Shown: one piece after another, positions 33,955-42,436 of the stretch
Layout of the letters: each line of letters begins with the position of its first letter
How positions within the stretch are numbered: position 1 is the stretch's first letter
NCBI GenBank assembly: GCA_964523405.1
Contig: CAZGAQ010000003.1
Coordinates: forward strand, 248,001-312,000
DNA: 64,000 nucleotides
Direction: 5' to 3'
Origin: CAZGAQ01 sp964523405
Lineage (GTDB): Bacteria; Planctomycetota; Phycisphaerae; UBA1845; Fen-1342
Made by a program: the position numbers and the translations under genes
The notes under the pieces: generated by a model
What the model saw: the letters and a program-made list of their open reading frames with translations, nothing else
What the model was told of the DNA's origin: nothing
Database searches by the model: none

Positions 33955-35189
33955 GATCCGAAAGCCACCTGAAAAGCCGCGAAGTCACGCAGGTCGAGCG
34001 CCCCATCCTGGTCGAAATCCATCACGCGGCACGGACACGTCGGCGCCGCCGCGTCCGGCCCGTACCAGCAGCCGACCATGAGCATCAAGTCCTCAAGATC
34101 GATGTCGCCGTCATTCTCGCTGTCGCCGAGCCGCCCCGCGGTTACGTCCGCGACCGCGTCCACTTCGGTCGAAATCTCGCCCAGGGCGGTGTTCGCCGGG
34201 ATGTAGTTCACGCCCGTTGAGATGCGGACGAAGTCAAAGCCATCGAGCTGCGCTGGCGCCCCCGTTACCTCATCCACCGCCCAAGCGATGTCGAACGCGT
34301 CGCCGCCGCCGCAGCCCCCCGTCAGCCCGACCACCACTGGGTTGTCCGGCCGCGTGTAGAACACCTCGGGGAGCGCGGTCGGGTCGTCGACGACGTCGTC
34401 GCCGTTCAGGTCGCCGAGTCGCAGCGTCGGCGAGCAGTCGACGTAGCCCCAATAGCCCTCACGCGTCGCTCCGGGGCCGTTCGGGTTTTCCACGACGTAC
34501 TTCGCAAAAACGCTCGCCGGCAGCAGCCAGCCGAGGGTCTGCCATGAGCCGCTGCGCCCCGGCGGGATCCAATCCGGGTCGGCCGGCGGCCAGGTCGGAT
34601 TGGACCAGTCGTCATCCCAGGTCTGCGTCGCGTGCTGGCTCGCCAGATTCACGATGTGCGACCCGGGAATGAGATACCACGGATCGTCCGCGAGGCCGTT
34701 GCCGTTCCCGTCGCGACTAATCTCGATGACGCCGGCCTCGGCCCACTTGCGATTCGGGTCGCCGGCCACCCAGAACGCGTTGCCGTATACGATCGCGTCG
34801 AGGCCGAAGGGGTTGGCCGCCTCGTCGAGCACCGTGTGGTCGAACGCGAGCGTGATCGCGCCGCCGAAGCCGCCGAGCGAGACAAGCGAGGAATTGCCTG
34901 GATCCACAAAGCCGCCGGCATACGGACGTCCGAGCGCCGCTGTCGCATCGCTGAACAGCGAGTCGTTCACGAACTGCCCCGGCGCCGGTGAGAAGTCTGC
35001 AACGGCCGTCGCGAACGGCGACTGGGCGTGGGCAGGCGCACCGCTGCGTGCCAGCACGCCGCCCGTGGTCACCAGGATCATCGCCAGAACCACGTTGCTC
35101 CTCGTGAGCGCAACGCGCGTAGCGTCGGGCCCCCGCGGCCGACGTTGGCCACGGCAAGGCACACGGCTCGCTGTCCGAAAATGCCGCAT
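33951..35189 (-). CDS. Exported surface protein with dockerin-like C-terminus
   Basis: 412 residues from the ATG at 35187-35189, with GGAGG eight bases upstream. An ATG five codons earlier is possible. A long signal peptide ('SNVVLAMILVTTGGVLARSG') precedes a globular domain. Its features are 'SLGGFGGAITLAFDHTVLD', 'DAIVYGNAFWVAGDPN', 'WAEAGVIEISRDGNGNGLADDPWY' and 'GDAFDIAWAVDEVTG'. A C-terminal pair 'GDSENDGDIDLEDL' and 'MDFDQDGALDLRDFAAF' is dockerin-like. From memory, proteins with this LGGFGG/IVYGNAF core occur beside DUF4465 genes in cobalamin-linked loci; I cannot verify that here. It is the second gene of the operon, 18 bases after the first. Confidence 0.8.
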   Translation of the reverse strand: MRHFRTASRVPCRGQRRPRGPDATRVALTRSNVVLAMILVTTGGVLARSGAPAHAQSPFATAVADFSPAPGQFVNDSLFSDATAALGRPYAGGFVDPGNSSLVSLGGFGGAITLAFDHTVLDEAANPFGLDAIVYGNAFWVAGDPNRKWAEAGVIEISRDGNGNGLADDPWYLIPGSHIVNLASQHATQTWDDDWSNPTWPPADPDWIPPGRSGSWQTLGWLLPASVFAKYVVENPNGPGATREGYWGYVDCSPTLRLGDLNGDDVVDDPTALPEVFYTRPDNPVVVGLTGGCGGGDAFDIAWAVDEVTGAPAQLDGFDFVRISTGVNYIPANTALGEISTEVDAVADVTAGRLGDSENDGDIDLEDLMLMVGCWYGPDAAAPTCPCRVMDFDQDGALDLRDFAAFQVAFGS

Positions 35190-35207
35190 GAGGAGCGCCT
35201 CCATGCA

Positions 35208-36026
35208 CTACGCCCGCCGCCGCGCAACCAGCACCAGCGCCGCCACGAGGGCCAGCGCCGCGGGCTCCGGCACGTACGTCAGATTGTCCATCGCCAGATA
35301 TGTCGGCGTGTTGATGCCGAACGTGCCCACGTCGGAACTGGACAGCGAGAACCGTAGGGTTCGCGCTGCCGCGAGACTGCTGAGGTCCACGGTCGTCCAC
35401 GTGTCGACGATGTAGTCACTGGCGGAATTCGCGAAACGATAGTCCGCCAGGTAGAAGTCGACCGTACCGACGGTCGCGCTGGACGCGTCGAGTCCGGTGA
35501 TCGTCAGCTTGAACCAGTCCGGATCCGTTCCGGTGTCGCCGCCGAACTTCTTGGCCGGTGCCGCGCCGTTGCGCATGGCCAGCCCGGCATAGGTCGTGTT
35601 CGTGACCTGTAGTGACTGCACCTGCGCCCCGACGGGCAGTGTGATCGCCGGCAGCGGATCGAACGCGGACACGTAGGCCACGCCGTACAGCGCCGAGCCG
35701 CCGGCGCCGCTCCCCGGCCAGGCTGCGTACTGATTCACGTATCCCGGCGTCGTCGTGTTGACGACACTGGAAACCGACCAACCCGCCCAGGAAGTGAACC
35801 CGCCGCCCCAGTCGGTAAAGCTGTTGCTGAAGCGCGCTCCGCCGCTGCTGAAACCAGCCGCCCCGTCCGCGCCGTTGTAGTACGACTGCGCACCGAGGCT
35901 GTGTGGTGGTCCTGCGAACTCCTCAAAATCGACGTTCGCCGCCAGCGCCACCGCCGGCAGCGCCACCAACCCCACCGCCGCCACCCAACTCAGCCCAACA
36001 CTTCCGCTCTTGCCGAACGCGCGCAC
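35208..36026 (-). CDS. DUF4465 family PEP-CTERM protein, first gene behind a cobalamin riboswitch
   Basis: 272 residues from the GTG at 36024-36026, chosen because GGAGG lies six bases upstream. The ATG six codons earlier would include that site in the coding region. A signal peptide ('VGLSWVAAVGLVALPAVALA') is followed by a complete DUF4465 domain: 'NVDFEEF', 'GFSSGGARFSNSF', 'AKKFGGDTGTDPDWFKLTI', 'FYLADYRFANSASDYIVDTW' and 'FSLSSSDVGTFGINTPTY'. The tail 'VPEPAALALVAALVLVARRRA' is PEP-CTERM. The protein should be exported and surface-held by exosortase. The riboswitch 272 bases upstream implies control by cobalamin. Confidence 0.88.
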   Translation of the reverse strand: MRAFGKSGSVGLSWVAAVGLVALPAVALAANVDFEEFAGPPHSLGAQSYYNGADGAAGFSSGGARFSNSFTDWGGGFTSWAGWSVSSVVNTTTPGYVNQYAAWPGSGAGGSALYGVAYVSAFDPLPAITLPVGAQVQSLQVTNTTYAGLAMRNGAAPAKKFGGDTGTDPDWFKLTITGLDASSATVGTVDFYLADYRFANSASDYIVDTWTTVDLSSLAAARTLRFSLSSSDVGTFGINTPTYLAMDNLTYVPEPAALALVAALVLVARRRA

Positions 36027-36297
36027 AACGAACCTCCTCGACATCCGGCCGGGACCGCTCGCCCGCAGCCACGATGTACAGCCGAGCCAGCAGTGATTCG
36101 GGGGGGAACCGCGCGCCGCCGCGCCCGCCAGACGCTTCCGGGTGGCTAGCGCGCCACGTGCCTCCGCAAGGCGCCGACGCGACGCGGTCGCGCTGCGCAG
36201 AACCGCAGCACATAGAACGCATCTCGAGCAGCCAAGCGAGTGGAAACGACGGAATGACGCATGCCGGTGGCCCGTCCCACGAAGCCGACCCGACGAA

Positions 36298-36593
36298 CGG
36301 TCATCCTGGCAGGTCTTCTGACTCCCGGGTCCGTGCTGGAAAGGTCCGCGACTTGGCCCGATCAAGGCCGCGTCTTGCGGAACCTGGCGGCGGCGGGACG
36401 CCCGACCTCGTCGGCCGTCCTTCCCTCCCTTTCCGCACCCAAGCACGCCTACTGGCCGCGTCTTCTCGACCCGTGGTGACAGGTCAATGACATCTGCGGC
36501 GTTCGTACCCGGTCACAGCGGCGGGGCCGTTCCGGTTTTGCACCGGATTCCCTATTCTTCCGCCCGCAACAAGCAGGCGGACACCAGTGACCG
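36298..36593 (-). promoter_or_regulatory. Cobalamin (B12) riboswitch
   Basis: On the minus strand, 36588-36593 (CGGTCA) pairs with 36298-36303 (TGACCG) as P1. The core reads 'AATAGGGAATCCGGTGCAAA' followed by 'CCGGAACGGCCCCGCCGCTG' (about 36510-36554). The conserved B12-box-like 'AGTCAGAAGACCTGCC' is near 36307-36322. These are the hallmarks of the AdoCbl-type family. The element is followed by 271 bases of leader (36027-36297) without a U-run, which suggests translational control of the DUF4465 gene. The 152 bases upstream (36594-36745) hold no gene I can support and probably contain the promoter. Confidence 0.92.
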
Positions 36594-36745
36594 GGCGACA
36601 ATCTACCACTGCCCAGCCCGGTCCGTCAACGCTGCATTTGGAATGCGCGCAAGTGCCGCTCCCACCGCACCTTCCGCCATGGAAGCTAGGCCCTCTTTCC
36701 ACTTCCCCACCTCCCCACTTTCTCACAGGCCCACCCTGCCAGCAA

Positions 36746-37495
36746 TCAGTCGATCTCAATCGTCACCGGACAATGATCGCTCCCCATGACGTTGGGCAGG
36801 ATCTTCGCCGCCTGCAGCCGCGGCCGCAGTGCGCTCGAGATGCAAAAGTAGTCAATGCGCCATCCGATATTCCGCGCCCGCGAGTTCGCGAACGGGGCCC
36901 ACCACGTGTAGTGCCCGCCCTCCTTCGTGAACTCGCGGAACGTGTCGACGAAGCCGGCCGCGATTAGCCGGTCCATGCCGTCGCGCTCCTCGCGTGTGAA
37001 GCCGGCGTTGCGTTCGTTGGATTTCGGATTCGCCAGGTCGATCTCCTGATGGGCCACATTGAGGTCACCCGCAAAGACCACCGGCTTGCGCTGCTGCAGC
37101 TTCCGCACGAATGCGAGGAACGCCTGGTCCCATTCCATGCGATAGTCCAACCGCGTCAGCCCGCGCTGCGAGTTCGGCGTATAGACGTTTACGAGTTGGT
37201 AGTCCGGGTATTCCACCACGAGCACGCGCCCTTCGCTGTCATGCGCCGCGACGCCCATTCCCCGTCGCGTCTCCACCGGCCGCACCTTCGTCAGCACCGC
37301 CACCCCCGAGTACCCGGCCCGCTCGGCCGGATTCCAGTGCATCTCGTACCCCGGCAGTTCCAGCTGCACTTGCTCCGGCGTGGCCCGCACTTCCTGCAGA
37401 CACAAGACGTCCGGCTGCGTGCGCTGGACAAACTCGACGAACCCCTTCTTGAGAATCGCCCGCAAGCCGTTCACGTTCCACGACATCAGCAGCAT
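36746..37495 (-). CDS. xthA: Exodeoxyribonuclease III (AP endonuclease, XthA family)
   Basis: 249 residues. Catalytic motifs are 'SWNVNGLRA' (Asn), 'LCLQEVRA' (Glu), 'VYTPNSQ', 'FAGDLNVAH' (Asp, Asn), 'RIDYFCIS' and 'GSDHCPVTI' (Asp, His). It repairs abasic sites and degrades 3' ends. The ATG at 37493-37495 follows GAGG by four bases. A second ATG three codons on would also serve. It is transcribed toward the riboswitch region but ends before it. Confidence 0.95.
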   Translation of the reverse strand: MLLMSWNVNGLRAILKKGFVEFVQRTQPDVLCLQEVRATPEQVQLELPGYEMHWNPAERAGYSGVAVLTKVRPVETRRGMGVAAHDSEGRVLVVEYPDYQLVNVYTPNSQRGLTRLDYRMEWDQAFLAFVRKLQQRKPVVFAGDLNVAHQEIDLANPKSNERNAGFTREERDGMDRLIAAGFVDTFREFTKEGGHYTWWAPFANSRARNIGWRIDYFCISSALRPRLQAAKILPNVMGSDHCPVTIEID

Positions 37496-37673
37496 GGCAC
37501 CTCACATGCGACGCGCGGGTCGACTTCTCGCGACCGAGCATTCGCCCGCACGCTCGGCGGCTACCCGCCGCTGGCCCATCGTTTGCGCCGGTCAGGGCGA
37601 GGGATTGTGGCCGCGCGTGGAGCGGGGCCCGGCCTCGCCCAAACCGGCGCAACGCGTGGACAGGATGCCCCAC

Positions 37674-38225
37674 TCACTCCTGCCCCGCAAGGGGCGGAGC
37701 AAGCGTCTCGCGTGCGCGTCTCCGGGCGGCATCGCGCACCGTTTGTCGCCGATTCCGCGGCGGCAGCAGCGTGATCTCGACAATCATGATGACCCACCCT
37801 GCCACCATCCCGCACACGACCGCGATGAGCGGACTGCACAGCAGAACCGGCGATGTCCGGGCCAGAAATCGCGCTGTCCTTTCTTGGTCCCACGCCAATG
37901 CCAGTCCACATACAAGCAGAGACAGGGGGAAGAGTGCGCCGATGCCGGAGGCCACGTTCTGCAGCCGGCGGATTGTCCGTCCCCGCGGCCCCGGCAGCCG
38001 CCCGCGTGCGTACAACTCCACCAGCAAATGCCCGCGCTCAAATGCTTCCCCACACTCGGGGCAGCGTCCGTCCGGCAAACCGCGCAACGCGTAACCGCAT
38101 TGCAGGCAATGCACGGGATACGTCTCCTCCGGGAACGCCTCCGCGTCAACGTGCACGCCCCGGGGCAAGGCCCCCATGCGAACCGCCCAGCGACCGAGCC
38201 ACCCGCGCAACGCGTGGAACATCAT
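37674..38225 (-). CDS. Zinc-ribbon membrane protein
   Basis: 183 residues. A zinc ribbon 'HCLQCGYALRGLPDGRCPECGEAF' (two CxxC pairs split by ten residues, written as one motif here) lies at about 39-61. Two hydrophobic helices follow at about 93-112 and 125-152, with a basic tail. Ribbons of the form 'C..CGY.L.GL....CPECG' are very common in planctomycete membrane proteins of unknown role. Two adjacent ATGs begin the frame. It is separated from xthA by 178 bases and from the chemoreceptor by 206 bases. Confidence 0.75.
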   Translation of the reverse strand: MMFHALRGWLGRWAVRMGALPRGVHVDAEAFPEETYPVHCLQCGYALRGLPDGRCPECGEAFERGHLLVELYARGRLPGPRGRTIRRLQNVASGIGALFPLSLLVCGLALAWDQERTARFLARTSPVLLCSPLIAVVCGMVAGWVIMIVEITLLPPRNRRQTVRDAARRRARETLAPPLAGQE

Positions 38226-38431
38226 CGCAGTGTATCGCCTCGCCCCCTTCGCGGCACGCTGCGCTGGCAGAACGACGAGCGCCGTTCAGCGCAGCATGCT
38301 GTCGTTGCCGCCGTTCCGACCGGGATGTGGCGGTCGAATTGCCGGCGGCGAACTGGGCGCGGTCGGCCGCTCTTCGCCCCAAGCAGCTCGCTCCGGGATC
38401 GCCGCGGGCGCACCCTCGCGTTGTCGGGCCC

Positions 38432-40231
38432 TCAACGCCTCCCGTACACGAGCGCCTGCAGGTCGCCCACCGAACCCTTCAACTGCTCGGACTGCGCCTG
38501 CAACTGCTCGGCGGCCGAGGCCGCCTGCTCGGAACCCGCGGCCGTCGCCTGGGTGACCTTGTCCATCTGCGCCACGGCGAGGTTGATCTGCTCCACACCG
38601 CGGGCCTGCTGATCGGACGAGCTGGCGATGCCACCGATCAGGTCCGCAACCTGCGTCACGTCGGTCAGAATCGCCTGTAGCGTCTGCGCTGCCGCAGCGG
38701 CCACGGTGGCCCCGTTCTTGGCCTGGCTAACTGAGTCCTCGATCAGGCCGGTCGTCTCGCCCGCGGCCGTCGCCGCACGCTGGGCCAGGCCGCGCACCTC
38801 GTCGGCCACAACGGCGAACCCCTTGCCGTGCTCGCCGGCGCGGGCCGCCTCCACGGCGGCGTTGAGGGCCAGCAGGTTCGTCTGGAACGCAATCTCTTCG
38901 ATCACCTTGATGATCTTGCTGATCTGGTCCGACGACGCGCTGATGCCGGCCATCGCCTCGTTGAGCTGCGCTACCGTCTGGTCACCGGCCGCGGCGTTGG
39001 CGCGGGCCTGCTGGGCAAGCTCGCTGGCCCGGCGCGCTCCATCGGCGCTGGCGCGCGTCTGGGCGGCCATTTGCTCCAGGGCGCTGGAGCTCTCTTCCAG
39101 CGACGCTGCCTGGGAGCTGGCCCCTTCAGCCAGGTGCTGGCTGGCCTGGGCCACCTGCCCGGCCGCGACGGCGACCTGGTCGGCTCCGTCGTTCAGTCCG
39201 GCCACGATGCGCTGCACGGGCCCGGTGATGCCACGGGTTAGCGCGACGGCCAGCACGACACCCAGCAGGAGTGCTCCGGCGAGTCCGCCGAGCGTGAGCT
39301 GCGACGCCCGCCCGAGCGAGCGGACCGCAGCCAGCGAGGAATCGACCGTGTGCCGCAAGCCGCTGTCGGCACTCGCCCGCACCAGCGCGATCATCTGCTG
39401 ATCCAGCGCGACGCGTTGCGCGCCGAGTTCGTCCATCTTGGCCCAGCACGCGTGGATTTGCTCCACGGCCGCGCCAAGTTGCGTGGCGGCGGTCCGGATC
39501 GTGTTCAGATAACCGCGATTCACTTCCTGCCGCGTGACAGGCATGATCTCGTCGATCAACTTGGTGGCCTGGGCGATGGGCTCTTTTGCGGCCAGCAGGG
39601 CGGCCGCCGAGCGTTCCGTCTGCGCGTCCCACAACTGGGTCAGCACGGTGTCGCCGATCTGCGTCAGCGTCTGCCCCAACCGGCATTTGGTCACCCGTTC
39701 GCGCAGGCGTTCAACCGACGTGTCACCGCCCAGCTCCTTGTCGAGGTTGGCGTACATGCTTTCGACATAGGGGACGCAGGCTTCCGCGTACGCCTTCCCC
39801 GCCTGTCGAATCGACGTCCGCGCGGCGAGTACGGCGTCGCCCTGTTGCGCGATCGCCTGGCAAATGGCCTCATACTTCTGAACGTGCTTCTCCAGCGCCT
39901 GCGCCGCTTCGGCCAGTTCGTGCAAGTGTGGCGAGCGTGCCGCCAGGGCGCGCGCCTTCTCGATATTGCTCTTGAGCTCGGCCACGCGCGCCAGGCCCGC
40001 GTCGAACTGCCTCCGGTCGAGCGCGCGGAAGTACTCGCGCATCTCGCTGCCGGCATCACGCACCGTCCGTTCGGACAAGTTCGCCACCTCGACCTGCGGG
40101 ACGCGTTCCTCCGCCAGGACCACGGACTCCTTCTGCACACCACGCATCCCCCAAGAGGCCAACACTCCGACCGTGGCCGACACGCCCAATAGACAACCGA
40201 AGCCCAGCCCGATCTTGGTGCGAAGTTTCAT
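38432..40231 (-). CDS. Methyl-accepting chemotaxis protein
   Basis: 599 residues from the ATG at 40229-40231, with GGAG eight bases upstream. TM1 covers about 7-28 and a long helical periplasmic domain (30-310) resembles four-helix-bundle sensors. TM2 ('LGGLAGALLLGVVLAVALTRGI') comes next, then a signalling coiled coil. The hairpin tip 'QTNLLALNAAVEAARAGEHG', followed by 'GFAVVADEVRGLAQRA', is the CheA/CheW-binding core. No che genes are close. It may belong with the YjfB and c-di-GMP genes to a motility regulon. Confidence 0.93.
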   Translation of the reverse strand: MKLRTKIGLGFGCLLGVSATVGVLASWGMRGVQKESVVLAEERVPQVEVANLSERTVRDAGSEMREYFRALDRRQFDAGLARVAELKSNIEKARALAARSPHLHELAEAAQALEKHVQKYEAICQAIAQQGDAVLAARTSIRQAGKAYAEACVPYVESMYANLDKELGGDTSVERLRERVTKCRLGQTLTQIGDTVLTQLWDAQTERSAAALLAAKEPIAQATKLIDEIMPVTRQEVNRGYLNTIRTAATQLGAAVEQIHACWAKMDELGAQRVALDQQMIALVRASADSGLRHTVDSSLAAVRSLGRASQLTLGGLAGALLLGVVLAVALTRGITGPVQRIVAGLNDGADQVAVAAGQVAQASQHLAEGASSQAASLEESSSALEQMAAQTRASADGARRASELAQQARANAAAGDQTVAQLNEAMAGISASSDQISKIIKVIEEIAFQTNLLALNAAVEAARAGEHGKGFAVVADEVRGLAQRAATAAGETTGLIEDSVSQAKNGATVAAAAAQTLQAILTDVTQVADLIGGIASSSDQQARGVEQINLAVAQMDKVTQATAAGSEQAASAAEQLQAQSEQLKGSVGDLQALVYGRR

Positions 40232-40716
40232 GTGCCAACTCCATGCGGCGAACGATGCGGTGGGGGAAGGGGACGTGCTCCCCGCGTTCACGAATGACAT
40301 CGACCGGGGCGGGGTGGCTGTTGATACCGGCGCTGCGAATATGTGGTCTGGCGGGCTTCGGGCCCAGGTTTATGCGGACATTGGAACCGGTACCGGGAGC
40401 AGGCACGCACACAAAACAGTGAGATTCCGCTTACTTTCTGCCAGATTATGGCGAGACTACTCAGCATTTCACTTGTTAACAACTGTAGGAGTACAGACTT
40501 ATGGTTGCGGACGGACGATCCGCCTGCGACGGATTTTCGTCGCCCGGGTTAATGTTTCCGGTCTGAGACGCCGATCTATCTGAGTGGTGAGGCAGAGCGG
40601 ATTCAGCGAAGTCTCACGAAAAGTGAATACTGGAGGAGCTTCATAACGGGCCTCGCTCGTGCGAGGTCGGCTGTACCAGGCTTCTTTCCCCTCCGGAGAG
40701 CACCGGGACGCCGTTA
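40232..40716. other. Gene-free, relatively AT-rich stretch upstream of the chemoreceptor gene
   Basis: No coding frame here is convincing. It contains a palindrome TTGTTAACAA near 40473, a perfect CCTCGC-TCGT-GCGAGG hairpin (40651-40666) and the sequence ACCAGG (40675-40680), which could pair with the terminator hairpin downstream. It probably holds the chemoreceptor promoter (minus) and perhaps a short plus-strand RNA. Confidence 0.4.
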
Positions 40717-40739
40717 GGCACCTGGTGCCCTCTTTTTTT
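40717..40739 (+). terminator. Intrinsic terminator without an obvious plus-strand gene
   Basis: GGCAC-CTG-GTGCC (40717-40729) is followed by a run of seven T (40733-40739). On the plus strand it would end a transcript coming from the gene-free stretch. It lies 22 bases from the nadE stop, which is on the other strand. Confidence 0.6.
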
Positions 40740-40760
40740 GTGCCCAGTTCGCCCCCGTGC

Positions 40761-42407
40761 CTACGTCTTTGGGTATCGCGCCGCGATCGGCATCCGCCGG
40801 CCAAACCCGAACGCCCGCGACGTCACCTTCAGTCCCGGCGCCGCCTGCTGCCGCTTGTACTCGCTGAGCTGGATTTTCCGCACCACGTCCGCGACCGTCT
40901 GGGCGTCGAAGCCAGCCGCCGCAATCTCGGCGGGACTCTCCAGACCGACCTCGTAGCGTTCCAGGATGGCATCGAGCACGTCATAGGGCGGCAGCGAATC
41001 CTGATCCGTCTGGTTCGGCCGCAATTCCGCCGACGGCGGCTTCTCCAGCGTGCTCCGTGGGATCAGCGCGCGCCCGGCGCGCTCGTTCATATGGGTGGCC
41101 AGCCGGTAGATCATCGTCTTGGGCACGTCGCTGATGACGGCGAGCCCGCCAGCCATGTCGCCATACAGCGTGCAGTAGCCGACCGCCAGTTCGCTCTTGT
41201 TTCCCGTGGTCAGCAGCAGGCTGCCGAACTTGTTGGACAGCGCCATCAGGATCACCCCGCGCGTCCGCGCCTGGATGTTCTCCTCGGCGATGTCCGCCGC
41301 CCGGCCCGCGAAGTGCGGCGTCATGGCGGCCTCAAATGCCGCGTGCATGGGCTCGATCGGAATGATGGAGAAGCGCAGGCCAAGATTCACCGCCAGGGCG
41401 CGGGCATCGGCCACACTGTGGTCGCTGCTGAAGCGGCTGGGCATCGCCACCCCGTGCACCTGCCCGGGTCCCAGCGCGGCCGCCGCCAGCGTGGCCACCA
41501 CCGCGGAGTCAATACCGCCTGACAGGCCGACCACGGCGGACTGAAAGCCGCACTTGTGCACGTAGTCCCGCAAGCCCAGGACCAGCGCCTCGTACAGCGC
41601 GGCGGGGCCGGTCGGCACCGCGGCACGGCGGGTCGCAGACAAGTTGTCCAGGTCGACGAGCAGCAGGTCCTCGGTGAACGAACGGGCCTGCCCGCAGAGC
41701 GTGCCGTGGCTGTCGACGACACTGCTCGTGCCGTCGAAGATCAGCTCGTCATCGCCGCCCACCTGATTCACGAACAGCAGTGGCACGCGCGTCCGCGCCA
41801 CGTGCGAACGCATCAGTTCCACGCGCGCGGCGTGCTTGTCCAGAAAATACGGCGACGCGGAGATGTTGAAGACAGCCTGCGCGCCGGCGTCGGCCAGCTC
41901 GCGAATCGGGTCGCAGGCGTACAGCGGCTGGCCCAGCATCTCCTCGCGCGACCACATGTCCTCGCAGATCGTCACACCCAGCCGCAAGCCGCCAAACTCG
42001 ATCACCGGCTGTCGCCCGCCCGGCTCGAAGTAGCGGACCTCATCAAAGACGTCATAGGTGGGCAGCAGCCGCTTGCGCCAGCGGGCCAGCACGCGGCCCT
42101 TGTGCACCAGGGCCGCCGAGTTGAAGAGCGGCCGCCCCACCGGCCGATCCGTCCGCTCGGCAAAACCGACCAGGGCGGCGACGTCATTCGCGCTGTCGGC
42201 GATGTGCTCCAGGGCGGCGAGGTTGCGGGCGATGATCTCACGCCGCAGCAGGAAGTCCTTGGCGGGGTAGCCGATCAGCGTCTGCTCGGGGAACACGGCG
42301 AGCTGGGCGCCGGCGGCCGCGGCGGCACGCAGCCCATCCAGCACGCGCTGCGTGTTGCCGTCGATATCGCCGATGACCGGATTGGTCTGAACGAGCGCGA
42401 CCTTCAC
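40761..42407 (-). CDS. nadE: Glutamine-dependent NAD(+) synthetase
   Basis: 548 residues. The N-terminal nitrilase-type amidase has Glu in 'VFPEQTLIGY', Lys in 'RKRLLPTYDVFDE' and Cys in 'VTICEDMW'. The C-terminal synthetase has the PP-loop 'GLSGGIDSAVVA', 'TTGNKSELAVGYCTLYGDM' and 'KPPSAELRPNQTDQDSLPPY'. It amidates nicotinate adenine dinucleotide to NAD using glutamine. Length and domain order are normal. The ATG at 42405-42407 follows a GAGG-like stretch. It lies 29 bases downstream of the coiled-coil gene on the same strand. Confidence 0.96.
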   Translation of the reverse strand: MKVALVQTNPVIGDIDGNTQRVLDGLRAAAAAGAQLAVFPEQTLIGYPAKDFLLRREIIARNLAALEHIADSANDVAALVGFAERTDRPVGRPLFNSAALVHKGRVLARWRKRLLPTYDVFDEVRYFEPGGRQPVIEFGGLRLGVTICEDMWSREEMLGQPLYACDPIRELADAGAQAVFNISASPYFLDKHAARVELMRSHVARTRVPLLFVNQVGGDDELIFDGTSSVVDSHGTLCGQARSFTEDLLLVDLDNLSATRRAAVPTGPAALYEALVLGLRDYVHKCGFQSAVVGLSGGIDSAVVATLAAAALGPGQVHGVAMPSRFSSDHSVADARALAVNLGLRFSIIPIEPMHAAFEAAMTPHFAGRAADIAEENIQARTRGVILMALSNKFGSLLLTTGNKSELAVGYCTLYGDMAGGLAVISDVPKTMIYRLATHMNERAGRALIPRSTLEKPPSAELRPNQTDQDSLPPYDVLDAILERYEVGLESPAEIAAAGFDAQTVADVVRKIQLSEYKRQQAAPGLKVTSRAFGFGRRMPIAARYPKT

Positions 42408-42436
42408 GGGTACACCTCTCTCGGCCCGCCCCCCCG

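Noticed and set aside
40561..40740. Cyclic-di-GMP (GEMM) riboswitch before the chemoreceptor gene
   Set aside because: I looked for the conserved GGGCAAA and GACGCAAAGCC-type cores on both strands and did not find them.
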